Below are positions 51,279 through 62,361 of a stretch of DNA of 64,000 bases, one piece after another. The notes beneath the pieces are model-generated. The model was not told the origin of the DNA. It did not search any database and saw only the letters and a list, made by a program, of their open reading frames with translations. The stretch lies in assembly GCA_964006375.1 (NCBI GenBank), contig OZ023265.1, positions 158,085,618-158,149,617 of the forward strand. The letters are read 5' to 3'. Source of the stretch: Tillus elongatus (lineage: Eukaryota > Arthropoda > Insecta > Coleoptera > Cleridae). Each line of letters begins with the position of its first letter. Within the stretch, counting starts at the first letter, position 1. Both the position numbers and the translations under genes were made by a program.

Positions 51279-53047
51279 ACACGTCAATTTTAATACTGAC
51301 GGGGACATGTTTTGACATAAAACTCAACTTTGTCACATCAACCCCTTAAGGGTAGTGATAACAACACTTATGTTTTAAATAGGGAACATGGGTCGAGTGT
51401 TACATCATTTGAAAGCTCTTTCTTTTCTAAATTCAGCACACTAATTTTTTTGGAAGTTTTATCAACTCGTTTAAAAATTATTCACAGTTGAATTGCAAGA
51501 ACGTATTTGATTCATTGTGATAAGAAATGCACTAATTAGTCAATTTTTCGTTAAAAGAACTAAAAAACAAAACCTAACGTTCAAAAATGTTTATTCAGTT
51601 AAGTAAGTGTTCAAATTGTTTACCACTAGCTTCCATACAAAAGTAAAAAATTTTCTTCAAAACGAGCTCTGATATTCTGGAGCATTTGTGGAGTTATTAG
51701 ACGGCATTCTTCAACAATGCATCGTCGTAATTCTTCCAGGAACTCCGGTTCTGTTGCGAAAATTCTACTCTTTAAATGGCCCCATCGAAAGAAGTCTAAA
51801 GGAGTTAAATCCGGTGATATAGGGAGCCACTCAATAGCACCTCTACGCCTAATCCATTGCTCTGGAAACTCTCTGTTCAAAAACTCCCTAACACGTTGTG
51901 AAAAATGCGGAGGAGCTACATCTTGTTGAAACACTAATTGATTTTCTTTATAGCGATCATCAGTTTCAACAATGTCAATTAGTAGAGGGTAAACGATATC
52001 TTCTAGTCACTCCAAATACGTTTCGCCACTCAAATGGCCATCAAGAAAAATTGGTCCGATTAAACGGTCTCCAAAAATGCCAGTCCAGACATTCAATTTC
52101 TGTGGAGTTTGAGTGTAGACTTCGTGAAAATTTCTTGGATTATTATCTGCCCAATAACGACAAATATGACGATTGACTGTAGAGTTTAATAAAAACGTAC
52201 ACTCGTCTGAAAAACAGATATTGAGCAGAAAGTTCCCGTTATCCGCTATTCGTGCAGTCATAACAAAACTTCAGCCGCCGATCAAAATCATCTTCATTCA
52301 GTTGTTGTACAAGATGAATTTTATACGGGTGAAATTTATGCTGCATCAATATTCACCGAATAGTTCTTTTTTTTGATGTTTGAAACAGTGGCAAATTTTC
52401 TCGTGCTCAAAGTGGGGTCTGCAGCAATTTGTCCTAAAACTTCAATCTCAGCAGTCTCATTTCTAAGTTTGCAACTAACTTCAAAATGTATTTTCTGTTC
52501 GGATGTCGTTCATTAAACAAATTTGCGGTACGGTTGGCACAGTCATCGTTTTTAAAAAAAAGAGTAATTATTGCAACTCTTTCTTCTACAGAATACACCA
52601 TTGTGAAATTAATTTTCGGTAGTACTATCAAGTATCAAACCGACCGGTAAACTGAAATAATAAACCGCATTTCTCTCATTCCGATAAGAAATGTTCCGAA
52701 AGTCAATTTTTTGTTTGCAAACCAACAAAACATTGACTATCAGCACATTTCTTATCGGAATGAGTGAAATGCGTTTTTGCATTTCAACTGTGAATAATTT
52801 TTAAACTTCCAAAAAAATTTGTGTGCTGAATTTAGAAAAGAAAGAGCTTTCAAATGGTGTAACATTCGACCCATATTCCCTATTTAAAATATAAGGGTTG
52901 TTATCACCACCCTTAAGGGGTTGATGCGACAAGGTTGAGTTTTATGTCAAAACATGCCCCCCCGCAATATTAAAATTGAAGTGTTTCAGCGTTTCTTAGA
53001 AAAAAATTCTCTGGACGCAAATCGGTATGTTAGGTTTTCAATGCGCC

Positions 53048-53051
<4 letters not shown>
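51279..53051 (-). mobile_element. DD41D transposon, family 1, copy A
   Basis: Terminal inverted repeats of about 280-320 bp (51279-51555 and about 52735-53051). The left one lacks its outermost 50 bp or so; the right one ends 'caatgcgccaccct' directly at a (TA)n array. A subterminal palindrome (52671-52774) lies inside the right end. A transposase pseudogene is enclosed. Copies B and C are at 60292-61688 and 62362-64000. Confidence 0.85.
51626..52600 (-). pseudogene. DD41D transposase, family 1, copy A
   Basis: Pieces in order: MVYSVEERVAIITL, CANRTANLFNERHPNR, a deletion joining NRKYILKLVAN to LEMRLLRLKF, ICFSDECTFLLNS (first Asp), YWADNNPRNFHE, then LVFQQDVAPPHFSQ (second Asp), SPDLTPLDFFRWG (third Asp, in TPLD; 41 residues after the second) and ENFLLLYGS. 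All three catalytic Asp survive, but the DNA-binding region has lost roughly 30 residues, and frames change near 52435, 52262 and 51950. Not functional. Confidence 0.85.
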
Positions 53052-53108
<57 letters not shown>

Positions 53109-53150
53109 GCAAACCAATAAGAAATCACAAACGTACAGCAAACAAATAAA

Positions 53151-53219
<69 letters not shown>
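53052..53219. repeat. Two (TA)n arrays
   Basis: TA at 53052-53105 and 53155-53219, split by 'cacgcaaaccaataagaaat'. The DD41D copy A ends exactly at the first array. Confidence 0.95.
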
Positions 53220-53221
<2 letters not shown>

Positions 53222-53335
53222 TATTCTCACGGACTTTAGATGTAGGTTCGAGGGGCTCTAATTCGTCCTCACTTGAAACAATTTTCACCATCGTTACCTC
53301 TCTATTAGTCAATTTTCTTAATGTAAATTCACTAA
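53220..53335 (+). repeat. TA-associated repeat, right module variant
   Basis: 'gactttagatgtaggttcg', 'accatcgttacctctctatt' and the hairpin 'ttagtcaattttctt' / 'aaattcactaaa'. Confidence 0.7.
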
Positions 53336-53339
53336 AAAG

Positions 53340-54605
53340 ATGATCAGTAAAAATTATTTAAAAATAAACATATCAGCTAGTGGTAACTTTTTCTTTGGAA
53401 TGTATTCATAAATTTTCATCATAGGATCAAATTGTAGGTGCTACGTTTCTTTTTATCCAGTTCTTCTCTTATTTTACCCGGCATAAGTTCACACTATTTT
53501 AGTTTACTTTCCCAAGTAAGTTGTATTGTTCAAAATTTCTAGACCACAAGTTAGAAAAAAGTATTTTTTTTTCTGTATATTGAACTACGTAACTGTAATA
53601 AACCTGTTACTTCCAGCAAATTTAACTGGCTGTCGGGCTCAGTGAACAACAAAATCGAAGAAAAATTGTCGGGAAATATAAGGATTCCATACTCCATTCA
53701 GTGCGACATCTTACTTAAAAGTGCTTTTGTTAAGTCAGTATGTTATTTTTCACAAATACAAAACAAAAAGCTCATATTATTTGAAAGTTGTCTCCATAAA
53801 AAGTAGATTTTATGATATTGGTAAGCGTTGTGTTCGCAAAGTTTTTATTATATTATAATGTAACGTAAGGACTCGCTTTCTCCCTTAATATGCCTTCTCT
53901 TTCGCTCGATCTGTCTCTCTTTGTCTTTTGTGTTTCTGTCTTTCTTCTCTCTCGCTGTCCGTCCCCTTCTCTTTCCCTATATATCTTTCATATTAGCGTT
54001 TGTTTGTTAACTCGATTTTGATAACGTTGTGAATAATTAATGTGTTTATTTTTGCAACATGATTTAGTCTAGACTTGTCTTGTAGCAACCCTATTCGTCA
54101 AGGTTGCTTTTTTTGACAAAAGACTTTATCTCAATAGGATAGATTTATTAAAAGATTGTTTCAAATAAGTTGTAAACAATTAACTAAAGTTAGCACTGAA
54201 CTACCATTTTCATTAAACTACAAAACTTATTGCTTGAAATTAAGAATTCTATAACGATTTTTGCACGCGGCGAGAAACCAAAGCATTTAATCAAGTACAC
54301 ACATTTTCTGATTTTAGCAAAATTTAACTTAAAAACATGGCCATATTTATAACATCGCGACTTTGGAATCTTGCACATTTTTTTTTAAATGAGCGCACAC
54401 TATGCTCCGTATCCGAATTTCCTGAAACCTCAAATACTAGACAGAAAAGAGACGCCTTCAATTCAGTTTGTTTTTTAAATATTTCAAAAATGCCGGTGCC
54501 TAAACATTTATTAGTTAACACAATAAATAAATTTGTAGTCGAACAGTGTAAATTAAGTTAATCTATTGCAAACACACGCCTCTCCTTTGGGGGAGCCGAA
54601 AGAGA
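53340..54605. other. No gene recognised; pyrimidine-rich stretch
   Basis: A CT-rich tract at about 53875-53990 ('ctctctttgtcttttgtg') is the only notable feature. Frames of 60-75 codons at 54190-54561 lie on both strands of the same sequence and lack motifs. Confidence 0.5.
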
Positions 54606-54609
54606 TAGT

Positions 54610-54739
54610 AAACTATATTAGTGAAATTCCTTTAAGAAAATTCGCTAATGGAGAGGTATCAATAGTAAGATTTCGGGAAAATTTCTTCAAATGACCGCGA
54701 ATTAGGGCATCTGAAACCAATATCCAGGGTCAGTTGAAA

Positions 54740-54832
<93 letters not shown>

Positions 54833-55030
54833 CCAACCGATAACTCAAAAAATACTTTACCGATTTGGACCAAATTTGGGTATTACCCTCATTTTGTTAA
54901 CGGCTTGGATAAGTTTGTTCATCAGATCTTAACACCTAATTTTTCTTCAACAAAAAATCAAAAAATATTTTTTAAACTCAATATCTTTCAAATTGTTAAA
55001 GTAATTAAACGAAAATTTACAAGTTAAACG
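54610..55030 (-). repeat. TA-associated repeat, reversed copy
   Basis: Right module with hairpin end (54610-54742), (TA)n (54743-54832), then part of the left module ('ccgataactcaaaaaat', 'acggcttggataagtttg'). Confidence 0.75.
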
Positions 55031-55524
55031 AAAGTAGATAGACGTGGTTGTGTACCGATTTTCAAGTCTTTGGATCAAAAAGAAGTTATTCGAAATTAAT
55101 GTTAAAATAATCCTCGACATCACTTCAAATTCCGTAATTCAATATCTACAATATGGGGAAAAGACAGATGACATTTCCTGTACTACTATACCATTTAAAT
55201 AAATCGCAGATGACAATCTAAACAATGGAAGTTACAATCATTGCAAGATGTCAAAATGTAGCTGTTTCTGCCCGGGGTTGCCAGATCTTCAGAAATTTCA
55301 TGTAGTTAAACCTTTCATGTATAAACATCTAAAATTTTCATATCTTCTGATAATAACGAAAACATTTTACAAAATTTAAGTTTATCAGTTTGTTAAAAAA
55401 TACCGTAATCCATAGCTGTATTTAATACCTGCAAATTTCTAATTACCCATTTCTCATGATTTTTAACTTATCGCTCCAATCCTAACTTATTCTATCTGAG
55501 AAAGTTGTTATTCTTCTTCTTATT

Positions 55525-55720
55525 TGTTTATGGCGTCTGTTTCTACAAACCTAAATTTTAAATTTGATATTGACAATTGACAATTGACAAATGACAGCTG
55601 TGCTTCGGCACGAACACGAACGCAGTCTAACAGCGTTCGTGTTGGAGCTCAGCTGTCATTTGCCAATTGCCAATATCAAATTGGAAATTTAGGTTAGTAG
55701 AAACGGACGCCATAAACACA
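55525..55720. repeat. Small inverted-repeat element
   Basis: Arms of about 85 bp ('tatggcgtctgtttctac', 'gatattgacaattgac', 'acgaacgc') around 'agtctaac'. The right half also occurs at 8786-8880. MITE-like, without ORF. Confidence 0.75.
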
Positions 55721-55724
55721 GAGG

Positions 55725-56530
55725 AAGAAGAAGAAATTGGAAATTTAGCCTCAAATTTACGTTTTAGACATAATACAATTACTAGAGAAATATGACAATG
55801 TGGCTACCAATTTTTGCACTGTCACGCGCATACGTCATGGGGTGAGTACTATAGTAATATATAATTTGCAAATAAATTATACATCATAGTATACATAAAA
55901 GCAAGACTTGTGTATGCACATAATACAATTTTGAATACAAATGTCAAGATAAAGATACTGTGTCGCAACATAATAATATTATGCTAATGCTGCGGTAAAG
56001 TGACATCTTAAAACCTCTTAACAAATTAGTAAAGTGTTGTTTTTATGAGATTTTATAAATGTATTTTACTAATTTTTGTGTACATACAGTTAGAAGTAAT
56101 TTTTTATGATCAGAATACTACTGTGACATGATGATGAAATAAAGTTTATGACGGTTAACGCGCTAAATTACTTCTCTACTTTTCAAGTTTATGTTGCCAC
56201 AATGTTAATTAAACCTCCTCCGCCTAAATATACATATCTTGTGCTTATATATGTAATATAAAAAAGTGTATCTATTTAATTTAGTGCTATATTCTATATT
56301 ATCTGAAAAAGACATAAGCAACGAAGTGGAATGTAATTTTGGTAAATTTGCAGTTTACTGCACGAAGGGTTTTTAGAAAAAAAATTCAGAAACATGCTTG
56401 GCTGCACAATCTACAAGACAAATGTGTTGCAAACAACCCCCAAGAAAGTTAAGTGACCAAGAATGAATAGCGATGCTGGGCGGAGAGGAAATATGAGCGG
56501 AAAATTATAAAACAATCTGCACCCTATATA
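55725..56530 (-). repeat. Dispersed repeat shared with 7865-8780
   Basis: Reverse complement of the 7865-8780 region, with the 'cccccaagaaagtt' half-MITE at 56415-56440 and 'cttgtgcttatatatgtaat' at 56239. The (TA)n array of the other copy is absent here. Confidence 0.75.
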
Positions 56531-56632
56531 CTGAGTTTTAGGTAGAGACAGATACCGAGAGGGAGACTAAATCGCAGGCAAATTTAGTCTCCCTCTCGGT
56601 ATCGGTCGATACCTAAAACTCAGTATATAAGG
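56528..56632. repeat. Hairpin, about 45-bp arms
   Basis: 'tatatactgagttttaggta' and 'gataccgagagggagactaa' are repeated inverted around 'atcgcaggca'. The arms differ only at a few bases ('gagacagat' versus 'tcgaccgat'). Confidence 0.85.
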
Positions 56633-56790
56633 TGACGTTTCTTAGTAAGCAGTTTAGAATTTTTCATCATATGATGACGCTAACTATGTTAGTGAAACGA
56701 GCGTCAGGTCTTAAAAAAATGTGTTGTGGTGATTTGAGTTCTCCAAATGTACTTATCAGTGTTCATCACAGGTTCCAATTTTCACTTAGT

Positions 56791-56981
<191 letters not shown>

Positions 56982-58271
56982 CGGGTGATCCAACTTGAGT
57001 TTCCGAACTTGTTTAAAAAAAAAACACACAAATTTAAAGAAATATTCGGATTTATTTTTATTAATCAAAAAAATTTTGTATTTTATTAATCATGAAAAAT
57101 AATATCGATTAAATGTCCACCTCTGGACCTTATGTAGCAACCGATCCTTTTAAGGTAATTTTCGATTACTTTTTCAAACGTTTCGGGCGGTATTTCGGCT
57201 ATAACTTGGCGGATGTTGGCTTTTGGGTGCTCCAATGTGTAAGGTTTGTTGGCGTAGGCACGACTTTTAACGTAGCCCCACAAAAAAGTTCATTGGCGTC
57301 AAGTCGCATGATCTTGGCGGCCAGTTGACTTCACTAAAACATGAAATGATGCGACCTGGGAACTTTTCACCCAAAACATCCAACGTTGCGCCTGCTGTGT
57401 GACAAGTTGTGCCGTCTTGTTTGAACCACTTGTCGTCGATGTCAACATCTTCGATTTCATGCCAGAAACAATCGGCTATCATGCGCCCATAGCGCTCACC
57501 ATTGACCGTTACATTGTTTTCATAAAAGTAAGTCCCAATAACGCCAACTGACGACAATGCACACAAAACAGTTACTTTTTGGCCATATAATGGAGTTTCT
57601 TGGATCACATGAGGATTTTCTTCGCCACATATTCAACAATTATGTTTATTGGCATAGCAAAACAAATGAAAATGTGCCTCATCAGAGAAGAATTTTTTTT
57701 AAAGTCTACATCAACTTCCTGCTGCTCTAACACCCAATCTGCGTAAATTCTTCGCTGTCGATGGTCTCTCGGCTTCAGTTCTTGTGTTAACTGAATCTTA
57801 TACGGCTTTAGATGCAAGTCCTGGTGCAAAATCGCCAAAGGGAGCGGTAAGATAAGCCTAAAAGCTGTGAACGCCGACGAATCGACACTTCCGGGTCTTC
57901 GGCCACACTTTCATTAACAACAGCAATATTTTTTGCTGGTAGGATTCCACGATGATGCACATGCCTTACCCTATCTCCAGTGCTTCCAGTCTCTTTAAAT
58001 TTTTGCACTACGTTGCGAATTGTTCGCTCAGTAGGACGATTAAATTGACCATAATCTTCCCGTTAATTTCTGTACACAGTTCGTACAGAATTGTTATTTC
58101 TGTATAACAATTCAACAATTTTAACGCTCTGAGCGGTGGTTAAGCGATCCATTTCGTAAATGCATGTAAATGTATCAGACTGACAGTTGACACTTGAAAA
58201 ACATGTGCTTTTTGACAACTTCTCGATTTACGGTGCTGCGAACATAGGAAACTCAAATTGGATCACCCATC
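56982..58271 (-). mobile_element. DD41D transposon, family 3
   Basis: 1290 bp with short inverted ends ('gggtgatccaacttgag' on the left; 'ggatcacccat' at 58261-58271, reversed 'atgggtgatccaatttgag'), between TA-rich flanks. It carries one transposase pseudogene in the reverse orientation. Confidence 0.85.
57086..58152 (-). pseudogene. DD41D transposase, family 3
   Basis: From ATG 58152 (MDRLTTAQSVKIVELLY) to the stop at 57086. Landmarks: VQKFKETGSTGDRVR, VAEDPEVSIRRRS (helix-turn-helix), FFSDEAHFHL (first Asp), WFKQDGTTCHTAG (second Asp), RSCDLTPMNFF. The third catalytic Asp is Asn (TPMN for TPMD), 41 residues after the second. A stop at the RTVYRN region, frame changes near 57830, 57640 and 57280, and the D-to-N change show it is inactive. 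Length is close to full (about 350 codons). Confidence 0.87.
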
Positions 58272-58419
58272 ATATACAGGGTAATTCAAATTCGAGCAGC
58301 ACCATTGGGTTATCGGAAACTCTAGGAGATACAAGGATGGTTAAATTGTGGCAAAATTGTGCATTTATGTGCCTTACAATACGCCGTTTAAAAAAATTGA
58401 AAATTGAAGATTTAGATTC

Positions 58420-58740
58420 TAACAATTGTGTACAGATTTCATACGTTTTGAACAAGATCACATTTTTGTTTAGAACGGCTGAATAACTTTGTCACCTTTG
58501 ACTCTGAAATTATAATTTGGAGCAAACATTTTGATACTTTTGATATTGAAAAAAATTGATTAGGTTGACTAAAGCAAAATCATTCAGGCGATTAATAAGG
58601 AAAAGTAACCGCTACGTTTATAATTTGGCAGATACTTTACTTTTCTAAATATGAATCAAATTTGTAAAGCTTTTGTAACTTTAATGGAATTTGTAATACC
58701 AGCATATTTTATAAAGACTTACGCTATCTATAGATATAGC
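58420..58740 (+). repeat. Dispersed repeat shared with 20165-20470
   Basis: 'cagatttcatacgttttgaa', 'tctgaaattataatttgg' and 'agatactttacttttctaaa' in the same order as at 20165. No tRNA-like head precedes it here. Confidence 0.7.
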
Positions 58741-59019
58741 AAAATTTAATTTTCTAGCTTCATAGAAAATTGAGTTTTATGCATTTTTCTCAAAGGGAGT
58801 TAGATCACAAGTTTTTTTTTAATAATAAATATATAGATATAAATATATAAAGAAATATCGATGGTAACATTTTCGAAAAAATTCTTCAAATGTGCGCATA
58901 CTTGGACCTCTAAAATCGATCTTCAAGGTATGTGGAATTTTAGTAATATGCCGTATAATAATAGTGTACAATTCTTATAAAAATTCACTACTATAACGCA
59001 CTTACTGCGTCCCGAATTT

Positions 59020-59700
59020 TTTTTTTCATTATTTAAAATAAATTCAGCTGCTTCTGGTGATTAGATATTATAAAGTCAAAATTTGAATTCAGAATGGTTG
59101 GGTAAATGTTTATAGCGAAAATGAAATCCGATGTTTGCAGAATTCACGAAAGGGCGAAAGTGACAATATTAAAAGATGTTTGGCGTAAAATCAATAAAAA
59201 AATCACCAATACCTATTCGGAACAGCTATTAAGTCATTAAAAATCTGAATATAGAGAGCATCTAAGCATCTGTTTCCCTATCAAACCCGCAAAATTATGT
59301 GTATTAGCTAAACAAGTGCGTTTCTCTCTGTAGCCCTTACAACAGACCGCCATTTACAATTCGGCCTTTCTGCTCCTTTAGCTGATGAATAATGCATTAT
59401 AACGCCCAAACCATTAGCTTCTTGTCAATCTTAGTACATGGATTACATAAATTGTTTTTCTTTTTCTAGTAATCCGAGTGCTTTTAAACAGATTAAGCTT
59501 AATACGCTGTATCACTTGCTTTTCTTGACTAGACTAGCTTGATTTTGTTTTATCAAAAGAAAGACATGTGAGCTTAGTAAGATTATATGAGATTATAACT
59601 ATTATTATATCTATTAGCCTATGTCAAGACCGCGTCAAGGCACACATCTCATCTGTTTTGTTTTTAATTTTTTTCAGTTTAACGAATTTTTATATCACAA
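59020..59700. other. No gene recognised
   Basis: A single 'gcagcaagtg' MITE end (58965-59020) borders it on the left and a reversed right module (59705-59815) on the right. The rest is AT-rich with no long frame. Confidence 0.5.
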
Positions 59701-59823
59701 TTTGGTTTTTTGGTCGTGAGAAGGTCGCGACTTAATTTTGAAAAAAAAAATGAATGCGAACTAGCCCCCTAAAACCCATATCCAGGGTCAGTTTCAATTA
59801 TTGTATGTGATATATACATATAA

Positions 59824-59864
59824 CCGTAGACCGGTTTCGCTCTAATTAGAGCTCGTCAGTACGG
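59824..59864 (-). ncRNA. Hammerhead ribozyme, intact core (lineage A, copy 3)
   Basis: Helix I CCGTA/TACGG (five pairs), first box CTGACGA, helix II GCTCT-AATT-AGCTC-equivalent with five perfect pairs (GCTCT/AGAGC), second box GAAA, helix III CC/GG with no loop, and GTC. Every conserved hammerhead core nucleotide is present. With a loopless two-pair helix III, self-cleavage would be favoured in dimeric or multimeric RNA, as described for Penelope-like and retrozyme hammerheads. Confidence 0.85.
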
Positions 59865-60226
59865 CATACTAATTGCAGCGAAAATACACGTATAATGTAA
59901 TACGGCTATGGTAGCCAGCCCTCCAACACTGAGATACAAGACGAACGGTTCTAATTGTGGTGAGAGTGCATCTAGCCTTACATACTTTCTCGTTACATTA
60001 GGGTAGAAATGGGCCAGGGCTGACAGTTTACTAAATTGTTACTTGGTTGTATACAGTCTCTATTTTTTAACACTTTGTGTTATTTGGAACTGCCATGACA
60101 ACATACTAGTTGGTTCCGCAACAAGGTGGCGACACGTGCTTCGTGTCTTATATCTCACTTAGTGTTGGAGGGCTGGCTACCATGGCCGTATTACTATATA
60201 TGTGTATTTTCGCTGCAATTAGTATG

Positions 60227-60267
60227 CCGTACTGACGAGATCTAATTAGAGCGAAACCGGTTTACGG
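60227..60267 (+). ncRNA. Hammerhead-like motif (lineage A, copy 4)
   Basis: CTGACGA box, GAAA box and helix I intact. Helix II has one mismatch (GATCT/AGAGC), and the cleavage triplet is GTT instead of GTC, an allowed but weaker site. Confidence 0.75.
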
Positions 60268-60291
60268 TTCTAATTGTGGTAAGAATGCATC

Positions 60292-61684
60292 TAGCTCTGA
60301 CATTCTGGAGCATTTGTGGAGTTATTAGACGGTGTTCTTCAACCATGCGTCGTCGTAATTTTTCCAGAGACTCCGGTTCTGTTGCGTAAATTCTACTCTT
60401 TAAATGTCCCTATAGAAAGAAATCTAAAGGAGTTAAATCCGGTGATCTGGCGGGCCACACAATAACATTTATACGCCCAATCCATTGTCCTGGAAACTCT
60501 TTCCTCAAAAACTCCCTAACACGTTGTGAAATATGCGGAGGAGCTCCATCCTGTTGAAACACTAATTGATTTTCTTGATAGCGATCATCATTTTAAACAA
60601 TGTCAATTAGTAGAGGGTAAACGGTATCTTCTAGTAACTCCAAATACGTTTCGCCACTCAAATTGCCATTAAAAAAAAATTGGTCCGATAAATGTCGCCA
60701 AAAATGCCACTCCAGACATTCAATTTCTCTGGAGTGAGTGTGGACTTCGTGAAAATTTCTTGGATTATTATCTGCCCAATAACGACAATTATGACGATTG
60801 ACTATAGAGTTTAATAAAAACGTACACTCGTCTGAAAAACAGATATTGAACAGAAAGTTCCCGTTATCAGCTATTCGTGCAGTTATAACTTCACAAAACT
60901 TTAGCCGCCGATCAAAATTATGTTCATTCAGTTGTTGTACAAGATGAATTTTATACGGGTAAAATTTATGATGCTTCAATATTCGCTGAATAGTTCTTCT
61001 TTTGATGTTTGAAACAGTGGCCAATTTTCTCGTGCTCAAAGTTGGGTCTGCGGCAATTTGTCCTAAAACTTCAATCTCAGTAGTCTCATTTCTAACCGAA
61101 AATGTATGTTCAGGATCCCGCATTTTGTTGGCTACTGAACCACTTTGTCGAAACTTTGCAACTAACTCCAAAATGTATTTTCTGTTAACATGTCTGTTCG
61201 GATGTCGTTCATTAAACAAATTTGCGGTACGGTTGGCACAGTCATCGTTTAAAAAAAAAGAGTAATTATTTCAACTTTAAAAATAAACCGCATTTCTCTC
61301 ATTCCGATAAGAAATGTTCTGATAGTCAATTTTTTGTTTACAAACCAACAAAACATTGACTATCAGCACACTTCTTATCTGAATGAGTGAAATGCGTTTT
61401 TGCATCTTTAACTGTGAATAATTTTTAAACGAGTTGATAAAACTTCCAAAAAAGTTAGTGTGCTGAATTCAGAACAGAAAGAGCTTTCAAATGATATAAC
61501 ACTCGACCCATGTTCCCTATTTAAAATATAAGGGTTGTTATCACCACCCTTAAGGGGTTGATGTGACAAAGTTGAGTTTTATGTCAAAACATGTCCCTCT
61601 CAATATTAAAATTGATGTATTTCAGCGTTTCTTAAAAAAATATTTCTCTGTGCGCAAACCGGTCTGTTTCGTTTTCAATGCGCC

Positions 61685-61688
<4 letters not shown>
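60292..61688 (-). mobile_element. DD41D transposon, family 1, copy B (truncated)
   Basis: The right end is complete to 'caatgcgccaccct' at a (TA)n array. The left end breaks inside the transposase C-terminus at about 60292, where it joins the hammerhead element. A subterminal palindrome is present at 61288-61395. Confidence 0.85.
60300..61250 (-). pseudogene. DD41D transposase, family 1, copy B
   Basis: A long open stretch (61219-60593) covers NLFNERHPNR-like start, the helix-turn-helix part (TLSTRKLATVSNIKRR), HHKFYPYKIHLVQQL and FSDECTFLLNS (first Asp). A short frameshifted patch follows (HTHSREIECLEWHF, where the intact order is TQTPQKLNVW). Then QQDGAPPHISQ (second Asp) and SPDLTPLDFF (third Asp) in another frame, with stops near 60594 and 60410. 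The C-terminus after LQNVR is missing. Confidence 0.85.
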
Positions 61689-61779
<91 letters not shown>

Positions 61780-61890
61780 TGAAACTGACCGCGGATATGT
61801 GTTCTAGGGGGCCTAGTTGACGCTCATTTGAAGAATTTTTTTCGAGATAAGTCGAGATCTCCTCATTAGTGAATTTTTTTAAGGAAATTC
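61689..61890 (+). repeat. (TA)n plus TA-associated right module
   Basis: TA at 61689-61776, right module ('gaccgcggatatgtgttc') to the hairpin at 61864-61890. It lies directly against the end of copy B. Confidence 0.85.
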
Positions 61891-61990
61891 CCTGAAAGTA
61901 CACCTGTCGTACAAAAGTTAACATGTTTAAGAGATACATTGATATTAGGTTTCTTGATTAATTTGTTCGAATCATTTTAGAAACACTTTG

Positions 61991-62358
61991 TATATCTGTG
62001 TTTGTGTTTGTTTTTTTAACGTCGATCTATTTCCGTGTCTATGGCCAATCACCGACGAGAGGGAGCAGTTTCACCTCGCTGTCCTGGAAATTTTGCCACA
62101 CCCCTGCCTTTCTGTAAAAGGGGTAGGGGTCTTTAACGTGCCCAACATCGCATGGACACGGGATCGACGGATTTACTCCCCCTTCGAAGGGCTTAACGTG
62201 CGGATATTCGACTTGCCCAAATACAATGCCACAACCTCGGCTGATGTTCATGTTACAGTATGTACTGAAAAAAGGAAAGGAGAACCCTGGGATCCAAGCC
62301 AGTACTCTTTGGTTCAGAGGCAGGTGTTCTTATCACTGAACCGCCTTGGCGCTACTTT
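61991..62358 (-). mobile_element. tRNA-derived SINE, full length
   Basis: Reversed copy with a complete head: A-box-like 'ggttcagtgataagaac' and B-box-like 'ggatccc' near 62290. Body words as at 14544 ('gagcagtttcacctcg', 'cttcgaagggcttaacgtg'). The tail is weak (gtttgtgtttg). It ends next to the family-1 DD41D copy C. Confidence 0.85.
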
Positions 62359-62361
62359 TTA

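Larger units (their letters stand above)
59824..60291. mobile_element. Element with two opposed hammerhead ends
   Basis: The hammerhead at 59824-59864 (-) and that at 60227-60267 (+) face each other. Inside them are inverted words 'gcaattagtatgccgtac' and 'tggctaccatggccg', as well as 'agccctccaacact'. The tail 'ggttctaattgtggtgagag..gcatctag' follows the ribozyme on the right, and also occurs internally at 59944-59975. No protein. The right edge joins a truncated DD41D copy. Confidence 0.7.

Noticed and set aside
53600..53780. Second transporter exon (NLTGCRA near 53620)
   Set aside because: A short resemblance to the FGCRAVT motif and an AG before it, but the frame stops within a few codons and the phase does not fit.
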